A stretch of 64,000 nucleotides of DNA from Cladorhizidae sp. MBARI D1340-BT2 (GCA_028752905.1 JAQNBH010000007.1:12672653-12736652), one strand, 5' to 3'; shown: positions 11,989 through 24,228, counted from the first letter of the stretch. The notes: generated from the letters alone by a model not told the origin. Program-made: numbers and translations.

Positions 11989-14900
11989 GTAAGTGAACTT
12001 CCTGTGTGCGTGCGTGCGTATTCACGCTCACAAATATGCTCATAGGTGCGAGTAATCACTGCCATGCATTTAGTTAGTGTGCTGTTTATGGCCACACCTC
12101 TTGCTAGTGATTGGCCAGTACCATTACATCGGACCAATCTATTTACAGCTGGAGCTAATTGGCTGCATACTGATAAATAACGGAGCTATGGACACTATCC
12201 ACACATTTAGTCGAATCTTGGACGTCAGTTGCTAAGCAACGACCTCTGTCTGATCGTGCCAATTCCACTCTGTGTAGGCAATCGCAGAGTTTCCTGCCAC
12301 TTGCAGCTGCTACTTGACTGAGTAATTAATTAGTATTATTATTGGGAGGTGGAGGGGGTGCACCGAACAATAGTTTCACACACATGCAAAGTGGATTTCA
12401 AGTTACAGAAGATTTGTATGCTCCATTCAAGAGCTCTTACACACACTATTGTATTGGTGTCAAAGGTCCAATTGTTCTTCATCGAGGAAGTAAATTGGAT
12501 ACGTGCGGCTACCATCAACCAGCCGTAGCTAAGGCCTTATTCAACGACTATGATGACACATTCTGTGCTTGAGGTAGTAGTCATAGTAATGTGCAGGGTC
12601 GCTGAGGACGTGCTTGGCTTGAGCAGAGAAAGAACATCAGGGGGTCGGTATAAAACTGACATGGGGGGGGGGGGGCACATCGAGCACCCATAACCGGCTA
12701 TGGCTACCATGAAGGATTCTTTTGAGGTGACAGGTTCTTCTCCGTCAGTTTTGCCCTCCACCATTCCACTTGGTGGGAAGGTTAGGCCTAAAAACCACCA
12801 TGGATTTCTTTGAAAGTCAGCTTGAGAGAAGACTCCGTTGCCTAAGTAATACTGGTGGTGACGGTGAGTGGCAACAAACTCGCGCTCTCGATATCGTCGG
12901 CTGCCGGGGCCTCGCTGAGTGTGATGAGCTCTGTGTTCTCTTGCCCCGAGTCTTCCAGAGGAATGATTGGCTAGCTGGTTGACTTTGTGTGAGACGTTGT
13001 TGGCCTCATCATGAAGAAGGTTGCTGGGTGCAGTAGATGCGATGTTGGCATCGTCATGAAGAAGGTTGCTGGGTGCAGTAGATGCGATGTTGGCATCGTC
13101 ATGAAGAAGGTTGCTGGGTGCAGTAGATGCGATACTGTGGCTCTCCATTGGAGGAACTGTCCCTCAAGGAAATCACTCGTCATAATCTTCACTCTACCAA
13201 CAGGTGTTGTGAAAATGCTGTATACATTTGGCTTTGTTCCTTCTCTCTCACACACATGCACACACACACACACACACACACACAAAATAGTGCCTGGAGC
13301 TAAAAATATCAAGAACTTGGAAAGAAGCAAATTTATTTGTGGTTGTTCTATTTTAGCTATAACTTTAAAAAATAATAATAATAAACTTCTCACTGGAAAT
13401 ACAATAAGCTGCAGTTGGTATGAGGATCATCTCTGTAAAAGTAAGCCACGCACCGCTACGTCGCTTATGTCTACAACAAACCCACATCAAAGAGATCCAT
13501 CCTGGAGCACCTCCTTGCTCAAGAGCGAAGGAATTTCGAGTGGTTCCTGGGAGGTATGCTGTATGTAGGTGCATGTGCAGCTTTCCACCGAATAAGAACT
13601 TCCAAATACAGTAACAAAAGCCTGGAAGAGCCAGTTCACGAATGCTGTTGATCAGTCATTTAAAAATAAGAAACTTTGATTATGCTCGCTCAACCCGTCC
13701 AACCAGGATTCAAGTGTTGTTTTTTTATTTTATCAATAGAGCAGTCTACTGGGCATGTGCATACCAAGTATGGGCGCACAGTTCAAATCCTTCAAATTGA
13801 TTTTTTTTGCCAACCTGTGTCTTGTCCAGGGCACTGTACTCCTCAGATGTGAACAAACAGCAAAGAATCCCCCCCTCCTCGATTAGTTACATCCAGGATG
13901 TTGACACTTAATCAATTGCTGTTTGTTGTTGTTGTGTGTGTGTGTGTGTGTGTGTGTGTGAAGCTCACTTACCGTAAGGATAAGGAAGATGCTATGAAGC
14001 AGTTCACACAAGTAGCTGACTCTGTGCAGGGGAGGCAAGCTTCCCAACAGCAACAGCTGGCCAGCAATGTTGGCTACCATCAAGTAAATCCAAGTGGTAA
14101 GGTGTCCCCCTTCCCCTCTCTTCCTCTTTTGATTTTATGTCTGGCTGAGTAAATAGTAGAAGCTGGTGAGGGAGGGGATTGTATGAGGCCTGGTGAGGGA
14201 GAAGATTGCAGCTGAGACCTGGTGAGGGAGGGGATTGTAGCTGAGTCAGGTGAGAGCCATAGCTGAGACCTAGTGAGGGAAGAGAGGTCATAGCTGAGAC
14301 CTGGTGAGGGAGGAGAGGCCATAGCTGAGACCTGGTGAGGTAGGAGAGGTCATAGCTGAGACCTGGTGAGAGAGGAGAGGCCATAGCTGAGACCTGGTGA
14401 GGTAGGAGAGGTCATAGCTGAGACCTGGTGAGAGAGGAGAGGCCATAGCTGAGACCTGGTGAGGGAGGAGAGGTCATAGCTGAGACCTGGTGAGGGAGGA
14501 GAGGCCATAGCTGAGACCTGGTGAGGTAGGAGAGGTCATAGCTGAGACCTGGTGAGAGAGGAGAGGCCATAGCTGAGACCTGGTGAGGGAGGGGAGGTCA
14601 TAGCTGAGACCTGATAGTCAACTCTGATGGGTAAAGGATATCATGCATTTCCACCCCTGAGGGGAGACCAAGTAGCTTGTTTCTGGTGGGTAAGGGATAG
14701 CATGTGGCCCAAGTGTGCAGCTGATCGTGGACACAGGCAGGCTGCTATCCAGGATGTGGGTGGCGGGGAGGTCCTCCCCGAGTATGAATATTCAAATATG
14801 GGGAAAGGGTAGCCCCAGGGGGCTGAATGTGTGTGAACTGTTTCCCTCAGCTGTAAAGCCATGTCATCACAGCTAATACTTGGGTAGGGGCTGACTTGTC

Positions 14901-15464
14901 AGAGAAGCACTTACCTACGGCATTGTCTCCATTTGATTTCAGCCGCTCCTTCTCAGCCTTCCCCTAGTGTTCCCCCCGCCGCTAAGGCACCGGCCAAGGC
15001 TCCGGCCAAGGCTCCGGCCAAGGCCCCTCCGGCTGCCTCTATCCCCAAGTACACTGCACTCTATGACTACGCGGCTGCAGACGATGATGAGATCTCATTC
15101 CAGGAAGGTATGTATGTCAGTCAGAGCATAGCCATCATTCCCAAGTGCAGTAATGCCTGGCCCACACTGTTGCGTGGCACAGAAGGATATCACTTGGCTA
15201 GGTCAATAAAAGGTGTGGTGGTATTTCTTATGCCAAACTCAGATCAACTGTGTACTGGTGGGGGGGGGGGGGGGGGGGGGGGAATTGAATCGTCAGGATT
15301 AAAATAAATGACTTCTTGGTAGCGAGACGAAAGGCTGTTCACAGTATGCCACGCCCACCAGCATTGCCATGCATTGTTTACATTCGGATAGAAATTCTGA
15401 CACTAGCCATTTTGTCGTATTGTGAGTCTGGCTCAGTATACACATGCACACACTCACACACACA

Positions 15465-15497
<33 letters not shown>

Positions 15498-18400
15498 TGG
15501 TGTGCAATACTGAGCAGGTAACAAAGTGTGGTAGTGCTGGAAAGTGCCTGTTGCACCATTAGACTGGTTTAATTTAATCCTCCAGATCTCAGATAGAGCA
15601 CGCAATGGCCGCATTGGAAATAATCTCGCAAGAGACGCAACATCCACATCACATGATGTTTTAGCCTAAACAATCCAGTTGGATGGCCACGCTCGAGTTG
15701 AGCAGACCCTCACTTGTGAGGTTAATCATTTATCAAGACAAGGTTATAGGAGAGGTTCGAATAATCCTATTGGAAAGACCAGCAGGGTTCATACTAGTGG
15801 GGGGGGGGGGATTTTGTGAGATGGAATCCTCAACTTCTCTTGCTTGCTCTACTATTGGTACTGCTACCGCTGAGCGTTCCTTCAGGAAAATGATTAAAGT
15901 GTATCAAAAATCGTCTTTAATCTAAATCTAAAGTCATTAACCATGGCAGACTAATGCGTATTGCTATCATCAACCATGGCAGACTAATGTGTATTGCTAT
16001 CATTAACCATGGCAGACTAATGTGTATTGCTATCATTAACCATGGCAGACTAATGTGTATTGCTATCATTAACCATGGCAGACTAATGTGTATTGCTATC
16101 ATTAACCATGGCAGACTAATGGTATTGCTATCATTAACCATGGCAGACTAATGTGTATTGCTATCATTAACCATAGCAGACTGATGTGTATTGCTATCAT
16201 TAACCATGGCAGACTAATGTGTATTGCTATCATTAACCATAGCAGACTAATGCGTATTGCTATCATTAACCATAGCAGACTAATGCGTATTGCTATCATT
16301 AACCATGGCAGACTAATGCGTATTGCTATCATTAACCATGGCAGACTAATGCGTATTGCTATCATTAATGGCAGACTAATGCGTATTGCTATCATTAATG
16401 GCAGACTAATGTGTATTGCTATCATTAATGGCAGACTAATGTGTATTGCTATCATTAACCATGGCAGACTAATGTGTATTGCTATCATTAACCATGGCAG
16501 ACTAATGTGTATTGCTATCATTAACCATGGGGCAGACTAATGGTATTGCTATCATTAACCATGGCAGACTAATGCATATTGCTATCATTAACCATGGCAG
16601 ACTAATGGTATTGCTATCATTAACCATGGCAGACTAATGATATTGCCATCATTAACCATGGCAGACTAATGGTATTGCTATCATTAACCATGGCAGACTA
16701 ATGGTATTGCTATCATTAACCATGGCAGACTAATGGTATTGCCATCATTAACCATGGCAGACTAATGCGTATTGCCATCATTAACCATGGCAGACTAATG
16801 CGTATTGCTATCATTAACCATGGCAGACTAATGGTATTGCTATCATTAACCATGGCAGACTAATGGTATTGCTATCATTAACCATGGCAGACTAATGGTA
16901 TTGCTATCATTAACCATGGCAGACTAATGCGTATTGCTATCATTAACCATGGCAGACTAATGGTATTGCTATCATTAACCATGGCAGACTAATGGTATTG
17001 CTATCATTAACCATGGCAGACTAATGCGTATTGCTATCATTAACCATGGCAGACTAATGCGTATTGCTATCATTAACCATGGCAGACTAATGCGTATTGC
17101 TATCATTAACCATGGCAGACTAATGTGTATTGCTATCATTAATTAAGGGGTGACAGTTGCATTTTTTCCCATTTTTTAATTTTTACCTGTGGTTACAACT
17201 TTAGAGCTCAGTAGATTCTGCAAACTTCATGGTATGGACTTGATATATAGCTCAAAAGATAGGTCTCTCTGTGTGCTCTCTTTTGATACTAAAATATGTT
17301 TCATAGGTATAACTATAGGCAAGTTGCTAGACCCTAAAGCGGAGGGACCTCAAAAACCTGAATCGCTCCAACCTCCGCCAACAAATCAACGCCTTCAATT
17401 TTCCACCCGCGCGCTTGACCAGGTGATAAATTTTTAACGCCTATTCAAAACGCTCATTGTATGCGCTAGAGCTTCCTCTAGCCACTAGTACCATTTTCAA
17501 ATTTTTTTGGCACTTCACAACTCGGAGTGGTTTTGGCGGAGGTTGGAGCGATTCAGGTTTTTGAGGTCCCTCCGCTTTAGGGTCTAGTAACTTGCCTATA
17601 GTTATACCTATGAAACATATTTTAGTATCAAAAGAGAGCACACAGAGAGACCTATCTTTTGAGCTGTATATCAAGTCCATACCATGAAGTTTGCAGAATC
17701 TAAAGTTGTAACCACAAGGAAAAAATATATTAAAAATGCAGCTGTCCCCCCTGGGTCTTGCATAAAGAGATATTAAATGATGGGTCTAATGATTACACAA
17801 CCAAGGAGATATTAATGTGTCTTGCATAAAGAGATATTAAAGGATGGGTCTAATGATTACACAACCAAGGAGATATTAATGTGTCTTGCATAAAGAGATA
17901 TTAAATGATGGGTCTTACATGATGTAATGATTACACAACAAGGAGATATTAATGTGTCTTGCATAAAGAGATATTAAATGATGGGTTTTACATGATGTAA
18001 TGATTACACAACCAAGGAGATATTAATGTGTCTTGCATAAAGAGATATTAAATGAAGGTGGTCCGCATTCAAAAACATGACAAAAAGAAAAATAACAGCT
18101 TACAGACTTTATTGCAGCCTGTGCAAAATAACTGAGTCAACCACCTCTTTATTGCACGACGACGATATCACAAGTTACAGAGTTAGCTTTTCAGAAGGAG
18201 AGAAAGCACGCTGGACCCAATTTGTCCATTATCCACCTCCAAAGAGTCAATAAGTCTAGAGACATACAGTTTTTATGAGAGCTCATGCAAAATCACAGAT
18301 ATTCTAATAAATTCGTCGTGTAGTTAGCTTGGCATCCACCTTCACGTAGCTAAGAGCAAGAGTGCATGTAACTTTGCTGATTCCAGTAGCTGCTGGCCTT

Positions 18401-18847
18401 CAAATGTTTGTAATGATTCTTATGCCTAACAAGCCGCTACAATGTAGCTTGCTAGGCCTTGGGTCTTCCCGAGCGTAGAACTCCTCTGGCTACACAAACA
18501 CTTGTTTTGCAAGAACTTCATCATAAATATCCATGGTAATATATAGCAGAATGTGGAGGGAATAGTCATGGACACCATGGGCGGACATGATCCGTTTCCA
18601 ACTTCGCATGTTCCATCTATAACATAATCTATTTGCCACCGAGCACTAAAAGAAAGGTGTATGTTATTTCTAAGCAAGGTAGATAGATGGAAGTTGTTTT
18701 ATATTGTTATTCCAATAATAATCCTCCTTGTGGTCAGGTGATGCTATCATAGACGTAACAGTGATAGACGATGGCTGGATGGAGGGCCGAGTGGAGCGTA
18801 CGGGAAAGTACGGAATGCTTCCGTCCAATTACGTTGAGAAGTCCTAG
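11923..18847 (+). CDS. LASP: LASP-like (nebulin repeat and SH3) gene, 3' part
   Basis: Four coding exons (11923-11988, 13964-14096, 14943-15107, 18738-18847) join in frame through phases 0, 1 and 1. They encode two nebulin-like actin-binding units, an Ala/Lys/Pro linker and a C-terminal SH3 domain ending in TAG. This order matches LASP1/LASP2, which localise to actin filaments and focal contacts and recruit proline-rich partners through SH3. The diagnostic LIM domain and start codon were not found: they are either upstream of the window or hidden in the repeat-rich 1-11.9 kb. Alternative identities are other nebulin-SH3 proteins or a cortactin/drebrin-like adaptor, but the DTPE-type nebulin motif favours LASP. 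All introns carry minisatellites or microsatellites. Confidence 0.8.
13008..13135. repeat. 45-bp repeat, three copies
   Basis: Three near-identical 45-bp copies (catgaagaaggttgctgggt then gcagtagatgcgatgttgg) in the intron between LASP-like exons A and B. The frame stays open across it, but no exon boundaries support translation. Confidence 0.9.
13934..13960 (+). repeat. GT microsatellite at a splice acceptor
   Basis: About 13 GT dinucleotides end three bases before the acceptor of exon B (gaag, then the exon from 13964). It takes the place of the polypyrimidine tract, preceded only by gttgttgttg. Confidence 0.9.
13964..14096 (+). CDS. LASP: LASP-like exon B, end of nebulin region
   Basis: The exon begins [20 protein letters not shown], which continues the nebulin pattern (Y-R-K-D-K then F-x-x-V-A-D-S), and goes on into a Gln-rich stretch. 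It ends after AGTG with donor gtaagg in phase 1. The alternative donor at CAA/gtaaat would break the frame of the next exon. Its acceptor sits immediately after a long GT microsatellite (about 13 repeats) and not after a normal pyrimidine tract. Confidence 0.7.
14165..14612. repeat. 31-bp minisatellite in an intron
   Basis: About 14 copies of a 31-bp unit (ggccatagctgagacctggt then gagggaggaga) within the intron between LASP-like exons B and C. Confidence 0.95.
14943..15107 (+). CDS. LASP: LASP-like exon C, linker and SH3 start
   Basis: Preceded by gatttcag and followed by gtatgt. It encodes a proline/alanine-rich linker with four tandem KAPA units (a 12-bp coding repeat), then the start of SH3 ([20 protein letters not shown], including the ALYDY motif and the acidic RT loop). 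Phase 1 at both ends. Confidence 0.85.
15259..15500. repeat. G24 homopolymer and CA microsatellite
   Basis: A run of about 24 G at 15259-15282 and a CA/CACT dinucleotide tract at 15440-15495 in the last LASP-like intron. Confidence 0.9.
15930..17145. repeat. 31/33-bp minisatellite, 1.2 kb
   Basis: About 38 units of ccatggcagactaatgtgta then ttgctatcattaa, in 33-bp and 31-bp forms plus a few shorter ones lacking ccat. It lies in the 3.6 kb intron that splits the SH3 domain. Both strands keep an 11-residue frame open over the uniform 33-bp part only. Confidence 0.95.
17147..17752. mobile_element. Foldback element with about 200-bp arms
   Basis: The left arm (17147-about 17380) and the right arm (about 17525-17752) are near-identical inverted copies, so the same peptide frame appears on both strands. 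Ends are ggggtgacagttgca on the left and tgcagctgtcccccc on the right. The spacer is about 150 bp and no transposase is encoded. It is a non-autonomous foldback or MITE, and no convincing target duplication was seen. Confidence 0.8.
17757..18056. repeat. 62-73-bp tandem repeat
   Basis: Four to five copies of a unit containing gtcttgcataaagagatatt and acacaaccaaggagatatta. Length variants carry or lack ttacatgatg. Confidence 0.9.
18738..18847 (+). CDS. LASP: LASP-like exon D, SH3 end and stop
   Basis: Preceded by tggtcag. It encodes the second half of SH3: [20 protein letters not shown] then NYVEKS and TAG. The conserved Trp, the G-x-x-P and the final NYV of SH3 domains are all present, so the ligand groove should be intact. 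Confidence 0.9.
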
Positions 18848-19059
18848 AGTGCCTTGTCTCGCTGGTCCAGACTTCCAACTGCTGAACAGTGGCTGTGCTA
18901 TTACATGTAGATATGTATTATGCAATTCTTAGAAGCGGAAATAATATATTTGCAGTGTAATTATTTTTTGTTTTTGTTGTTCTTTTTGTTGTCGTTGCTG
19001 TTAGTTACCATATTACATTTTGGTTGTTTGCCAATCAAATTGTACAATATTAAGTTTGC

Positions 19060-19462
19060 AGTGTATTTGTGAGTGTATTTGTGAGTGTGATAACACTTCC
19101 TGTGTTAAGTTTATAGTGTATTGGTGAGTGTGATAACACTTCCTGTGTTAAGTTTGCAGTGTATTGGTGAGTGTGATAACACTTCCTGTGTTACGTTTGC
19201 AGTGTATTGGTGAGTGTGATAACACTTCCTGTGTTAAGTTTGCAGTGTATTGGTGAGTGTGATAACACTTCCTGTGTTAAGTTTGCAGTGTATTAGTGAG
19301 TGTGATAACACTTCCTGTGTTAAGTTTGCAGTGTATTGGTGAGTGGATAACACTTCCTGTGTTAAGTTTGCAGTGTATTGGTGAGTGTGATAACACTTCC
19401 TGTGTTAAGTTTGCAAGTGTATTGGTGAGTGAGTGTGATAACACTTCCTGTGTTAAGTTTGA
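19060..19462. repeat. 43-bp repeat downstream of the LASP-like gene
   Basis: About nine copies of gtgagtgtgataacacttcc then tgtgttaagtttgcagtgta ttg. It starts about 210 bp after the LASP-like stop codon, so it may lie in or just beyond the 3' untranslated region. Confidence 0.95.
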
Positions 19463-19689
19463 CCAAGGAAACAATTATATCTTGCTTAAAACTCCCTTGG
19501 GCAGCTTTTTGGTATCCAAAACTGTGGTTTAACATGTCAACTTGCTTTGAATCCGATTATAAACAGCAGCCTATAAAACACGTGAAATTCATCTTCATGA
19601 TCTTCTATCTACCTCTTTATCTGCTTATATCTATCTATCTACCATGTATCTATCTACTTTATATCTGCCTATATATCTACTTTATATGT

Positions 19690-20660
19690 GCTTTCATAAG
19701 AGGACTACACTAGGTGCTGACAGGATTTCTGAACTGTTGGAGTTGTGCCTAAAATCCACATACTACAGGTATCAAGAAAAATACTATTATCAGGAAGAGG
19801 GCGCAGCAATGGGCTCTCCAGTATCTGCAGTGGTAGCCAACCTTAACATCACAACTGCTGAGGTTTTGGAAGATGAGATATATAGATGATACCTTCTTCA
19901 TGTGAAAAATGGATCATCTGAAAAATATCGAGTCATCCATAGAGTTTACCATGGAGCTTGAAGTGGATGGATTGTTGCCCTTTCTGGATTTCCACCTACA
20001 CAGAAAGGAAGATGGAAGGCTAAGCAGCAGTTTAGAGAAAACTCACACACACTAACAGGCCCTTGATTATTGATCACCAACACCCTATCCATGTCAGAAG
20101 AGCAGTGGTGAATAGCTTCTATGCTAGAGACAGGAGAGTAGTGATTGAGAAGGAGCATCTCTGGGAGGAAGAACATCATTTGAACAGGTGCTTATAGGGA
20201 ATGGTTATCCGCAAGCCTTCATCATCCTTTCATCTGCAGATACATATAAATGCAGAAAGGAAGATAGTACACCGATACAGGCAATCAGGGGTCCAAAAAG
20301 AATGATCCTAAGGTAGTGATTTCTCATGTAGTTGGGATGAGTGAAGACATCAGGAGGGTCTGCAGGAAGTTCGACATCAAATTTTTTTTCAGATCAGGAA
20401 GAACTCGAAGAGCACAACTAAGCAGAGAGAAGGATGAATTACCAGCTAAGTATGCACCCAAGCACTTTGTACTGCATCCCTTGCAGCTGTGGGAAGTACT
20501 ACATAGGGGAGACCAGCAGAAGACTGGAGACAAGAGTGAAAGAACAAGATGCCTGTAGAAAGTGTGCTAAAGAGAAATCTGCGATCATGTTGATGTGGAC
20601 TGTCCTGTGGCACTTTCTTTTCCCTGGCATATCCATCCAATGCATGACCGGTGACACATG
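19690..20660 (+). pseudogene. Penelope-like element remnant (RT and GIY-YIG)
   Basis: Frames on the plus strand, broken by stops and shifts, match a Penelope-like retroelement. The RT segment has QEEGAAMGSPVSAVVANL near 19795-19850, then YIDDTFF near 19885 as the catalytic motif and FLDFHLHR near 19985. Further on comes GMSEDIRRVCRKFDIKFFFR (20328-20390). The final part, YCIPCSCGKYYIGETSRRLE (20470-20530), is the GIY-YIG endonuclease core of this class. At least four frame breaks make it non-functional. No terminal repeats were identified. Confidence 0.75.
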
Positions 20661-20846
20661 GTCGATCACCATGTATGGGTCATGCCATTTCCCAGCCAAT
20701 TTCTTAGAGATGGCTGGTATTAATGACATTGTAACTGTTTTGTCATTTGACCCTTTTAGTGCTAGATGATAGCTGATTTCAAGCGCTTTCAATAAGAGTT
20801 ATGTTAAACTTTCATCAACTCTCTAGGTGTAGTAGTCATTACCCTA

Positions 20847-20990
20847 GTGACCTAGGTCACACACAAAGTGCATTTATAATCACTTTCCATATATGGAGGT
20901 ACTAAAGTGACCACTAAGCGAATGCAGAGAAACAAAAGGGCAGAGTTACTTTAGTGGTAAACTCTGCCTTCACTCCGCATTAGTACCTCC
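20847..20990. repeat. Palindrome and nested hairpin
   Basis: A perfect 14-bp palindrome gtgacctaggtcac at 20847-20860 is followed by a hairpin whose outer arms are ggaggtacta (20895-20904) and tagtacctcc (20981-20990). A 9-bp inner stem lies at 20939-20947 and 20960-20968. It could be a short MITE or a structured transcript. Confidence 0.6.
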
Positions 20991-23950
20991 CATCAATTCG
21001 CAGTGATCCATCCTGTACACTTTTAGTCAGGATTTTTTAAACCCAAGTCAGGTTACTAGGGCACCTACTGCCGCTCAATAGAAATCTAACGATGCATATC
21101 AGTGCAAACTTCTTGAAATAAGCTATCTTATGGTGGTGAAATCTTCTATAGGAGCTAAATGGCCATCAAGTTTAATTCATGATAAATCAATGTCATTTCA
21201 CCTTAATGGGTGCTTCTGGTGAGGCCATTGCTAATAACATTATTACACAATTGGATGACTTGCAGTTAGATCACAGAATTATGTAAGTGTTAAGCTTATG
21301 ATGGAGCAATGGCAGGAATGTCAAGGGACTTCAGGACTATATACAATATAAAAGCTGTTCAGCACCTAGGTCAAACCTTTGCATAATAATACGTTATTCT
21401 AGTCACATGACAGATACAGCAGATACAAGTGCTCATTTTTTCCAAAAGGCAACTGTCCTTGGAGAAATGGATCCGTTTTTTTAGATGGAATGCAACTGAA
21501 GAAAATGTATCGCACATTAGGAGCATCATGAGAATTACCAGGTATTTTCAGATCTTTACCTTCCTCTTAGATATATAGCACTGACTGAAAGAGAGATTTA
21601 TGATCAGATGCTCAGTCGCCTTATGGTTACATCACAGTTATTGTAACGTTGCAAGTTATTAGTCGGTGTGTACTACCCTGCACAAAGGGATCGAACACAA
21701 AGCTTCAAGGGTGATACACAAATATTGCATGGGCTTATCATGAAGTGGAAACTGATAATAAAACTATCTGATCCAGTGTAGAAGAAGTGTTTACTTCTCG
21801 GGAATAGACTGAACATATGGCACAGATCGTGTGTTGAACAGTCAATACCATGGTTTGCATCAAGGCAGTGTCGATCCAACAGCTCCCTGTGTGTTTGATA
21901 AATTGACTGTTACTGTTATTATCTTTTCTTTCAAGAATCAAGTAATCGGTGAGTGCTGCACTCCCCCATATTTACTTCAAGATGACAGATGATGACCTCC
22001 CCCAAAACAACGGCAACAAAAACAACAACAACCCAAAGATTGTCTCGCCTTAAAACACGCCTCAGAAAACTTTCATAGCTGCGTGAATGCTGGTTTCTGT
22101 AGTTAATAGGTTTCTTGAATTCTTCATTAATACAGTAGCTAAACAAGCAGACCAAAACAACAACAACAACAACATAAAGTGTGAAAGAAACCATCTTAAG
22201 AATTTATGTATCCATTTCTTTTCTCTTCAACTGGTAATAATCATCCAGTTAGTAATTTCATTGATGCTGCAGTTAAGAAGTTAATGCACACGCTCTCTAT
22301 GTGATGAGCAGATCGAATAACCCAAGTTCATTCTGCTGTTTGTTTGTGGAGTTCTCTGGGCAACTGTTACTAAGTCTAGACTCTAGGGTGTAGCTGATTT
22401 ACTATCGAACATCTTCTGTTTGATTGGTGTCTGCCACCAAAGGATTCTATACTGATCCTACATGGATACAGACAGCAATAGCAACAATATATGCTATGTA
22501 TGCAACATGTTTTGTGTAGTAGACAACATTGTCAACAAGAGCAAGAAGACATGGCATGTGCAGGTATGTGTGATGCCCAACAACAACAATGGACTTTGTA
22601 TAACTCGGACTTGTTAAAGTCTCCACTGCTCAACTACCACATACAAAGATGAATTTGAAACACTTTTTTAATTTGAAACAAATGTGTGTTGGATTCAAAA
22701 AAGAAAGTACAAGTCTGTACCCATGTGAACACAAACAGCTAGAAGATTTTTACCGTGTACACAAGCGTATATGATTTGGTAAAGGGTTATCTAAGTGGTT
22801 GTGGGGGAACCTTGTTTATGTATTTTTGAACACATTGTTGTTCTTCAGTTGCAGTTCAATAGACAAAACTAACATTGTATAAACAAAGTCTAAAGAACTC
22901 TGAAGAGAGAGTGATGGCCACAAAGTGAGCCTTGCTAGGGACCACAGAGATCTTCTCTAAAGGTTGGTGGTGGTTGTTGGCTCCTGTGGTAACTAAACTC
23001 AGAGATGAAGTCAAAGATTCTTTCCTGTAAGCACCAGGGTCTCAATGATGATGGGGATTAAATGATGAATTTTGTGATAGTAATATAGTATACCATCTTC
23101 CTCTTCTCTGGTAATATATTCTACACTAGCCTCACGGGTTGCTTGTGGTAGGTATGAGCAAGTGGATGTGTCTGGGCAGGCAAACACCCAATACTAATTT
23201 GTCACTCTTCACAGAGCTACTACTATGACACTATCCAAGTATTTCCTATCCACACATTTTCTGTGGCATCCTGATCAGGGTTGATGGATATTAGCAGTAG
23301 CCAATGATATCTGAATATTGCTGATTGGGCAGCATGGAAAATTAATCGGCACCCTGAGGCATCCAGTCAATCAACTCATCACTTTAACATGGCAATTAGT
23401 GGCAGCAGCCTTGCATTTTCAGTCAGCTACATTATGGAGCCGAGTGTTATAATCACCCTATACTGAATCATCAAACCTTCTTTTACTTATTGATGGATAA
23501 ACAATTTAGATGGGAGTGGCTGATCATGGCCTTTATTCCAATCAGACTCTAGAACTTACACAACTTGTTCAAGAAGAACCTGGTGGATGAGATTGCAGGG
23601 TCCCCAGCAATGGAAGCAGAGGAAGCTGAACTCTCTTACAGTTAAGAACTCAATTGTGAAAGAAGAAAGAAAACATGATTTAATTTTAAAATCATGTACA
23701 TTTTGGTATTCACAATTTATATTCTAAAAGATTATCTAAGAAGTTGTGTCCACATGGGTTTGGTCTGCTTCTTTTATATACTGCATGCTAGAAGTTGTTA
23801 AACATTATAATTATGTACACAAAAAGCAGTTTTACACTCTACACACAAAATAGTTCTACTAATACTGTGCACTAAAAGTTCCTGGGAAAGAACATAACTA
23901 GCTAGCTACTAAACAAAGAATATATACCAATTTTAAAAAAATACAGAAAT
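20991..23950. other. Intergenic, nothing recognised
   Basis: AT-rich unique sequence between the Penelope-like remnant and the 3' end of the Calx-beta gene. A short frame near 22470 encodes a Cys-pair (CYVCNMFC) followed by a donor-like gtatgt, but no partner exon was found. Confidence 0.4.
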
Positions 23951-23951
23951 A

Positions 23952-24228
23952 TTACAATGCAGTGTTGGCAGCATCTTCCCCAAAGCTGATTGTGGTTTTG
24001 ATGGTAGTAGTTTCTGGCATTACATTTTCCATCTCTCTTGCAGTTCCTCTTTCTTGTGGTTCAACAGAATCATCCAAGGTTTCCCCTAAACTTTCCATAG
24101 TTACACAAGTTTTTGGATTCTCTTGCACAAAATGTGCAATTCCCAATTCTCGAGATATATTTGGTGTATTTTCCCAGGAATGATTTCCATCAGGTTTATT
24201 CTTTTTGCCACTTGTCCTTTTTGAGCAC
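23952..24228 (-). CDS. Calx-beta gene exon 10, cytoplasmic tail
   Basis: Enters in phase 2 after tcctacag, opens with basic [11 protein letters not shown] (membrane-proximal positive charge) and runs 91 codons to TAA at 23952-23954. The tail is rich in Glu, Thr and Ser with no catalytic domain. It may carry phosphorylation or adaptor sites, but none is certain. Confidence 0.75.

Noticed and set aside
12537..13393. Minus-strand frames of 140 and 203 codons
   Set aside because: They cover the 45-bp triplication and a CA repeat inside a LASP-like intron; composition and lack of splice signals argue against coding.
17189..17680. A conserved peptide seen on both strands ([20 protein letters not shown])
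   Set aside because: Produced by the two inverted arms of the foldback element, not by two genes.
22470..22570. Short frame with CYVCNMFC followed by a donor-like gtatgt
   Set aside because: No second exon, no further zinc ligands and no acceptor; left as unsupported.
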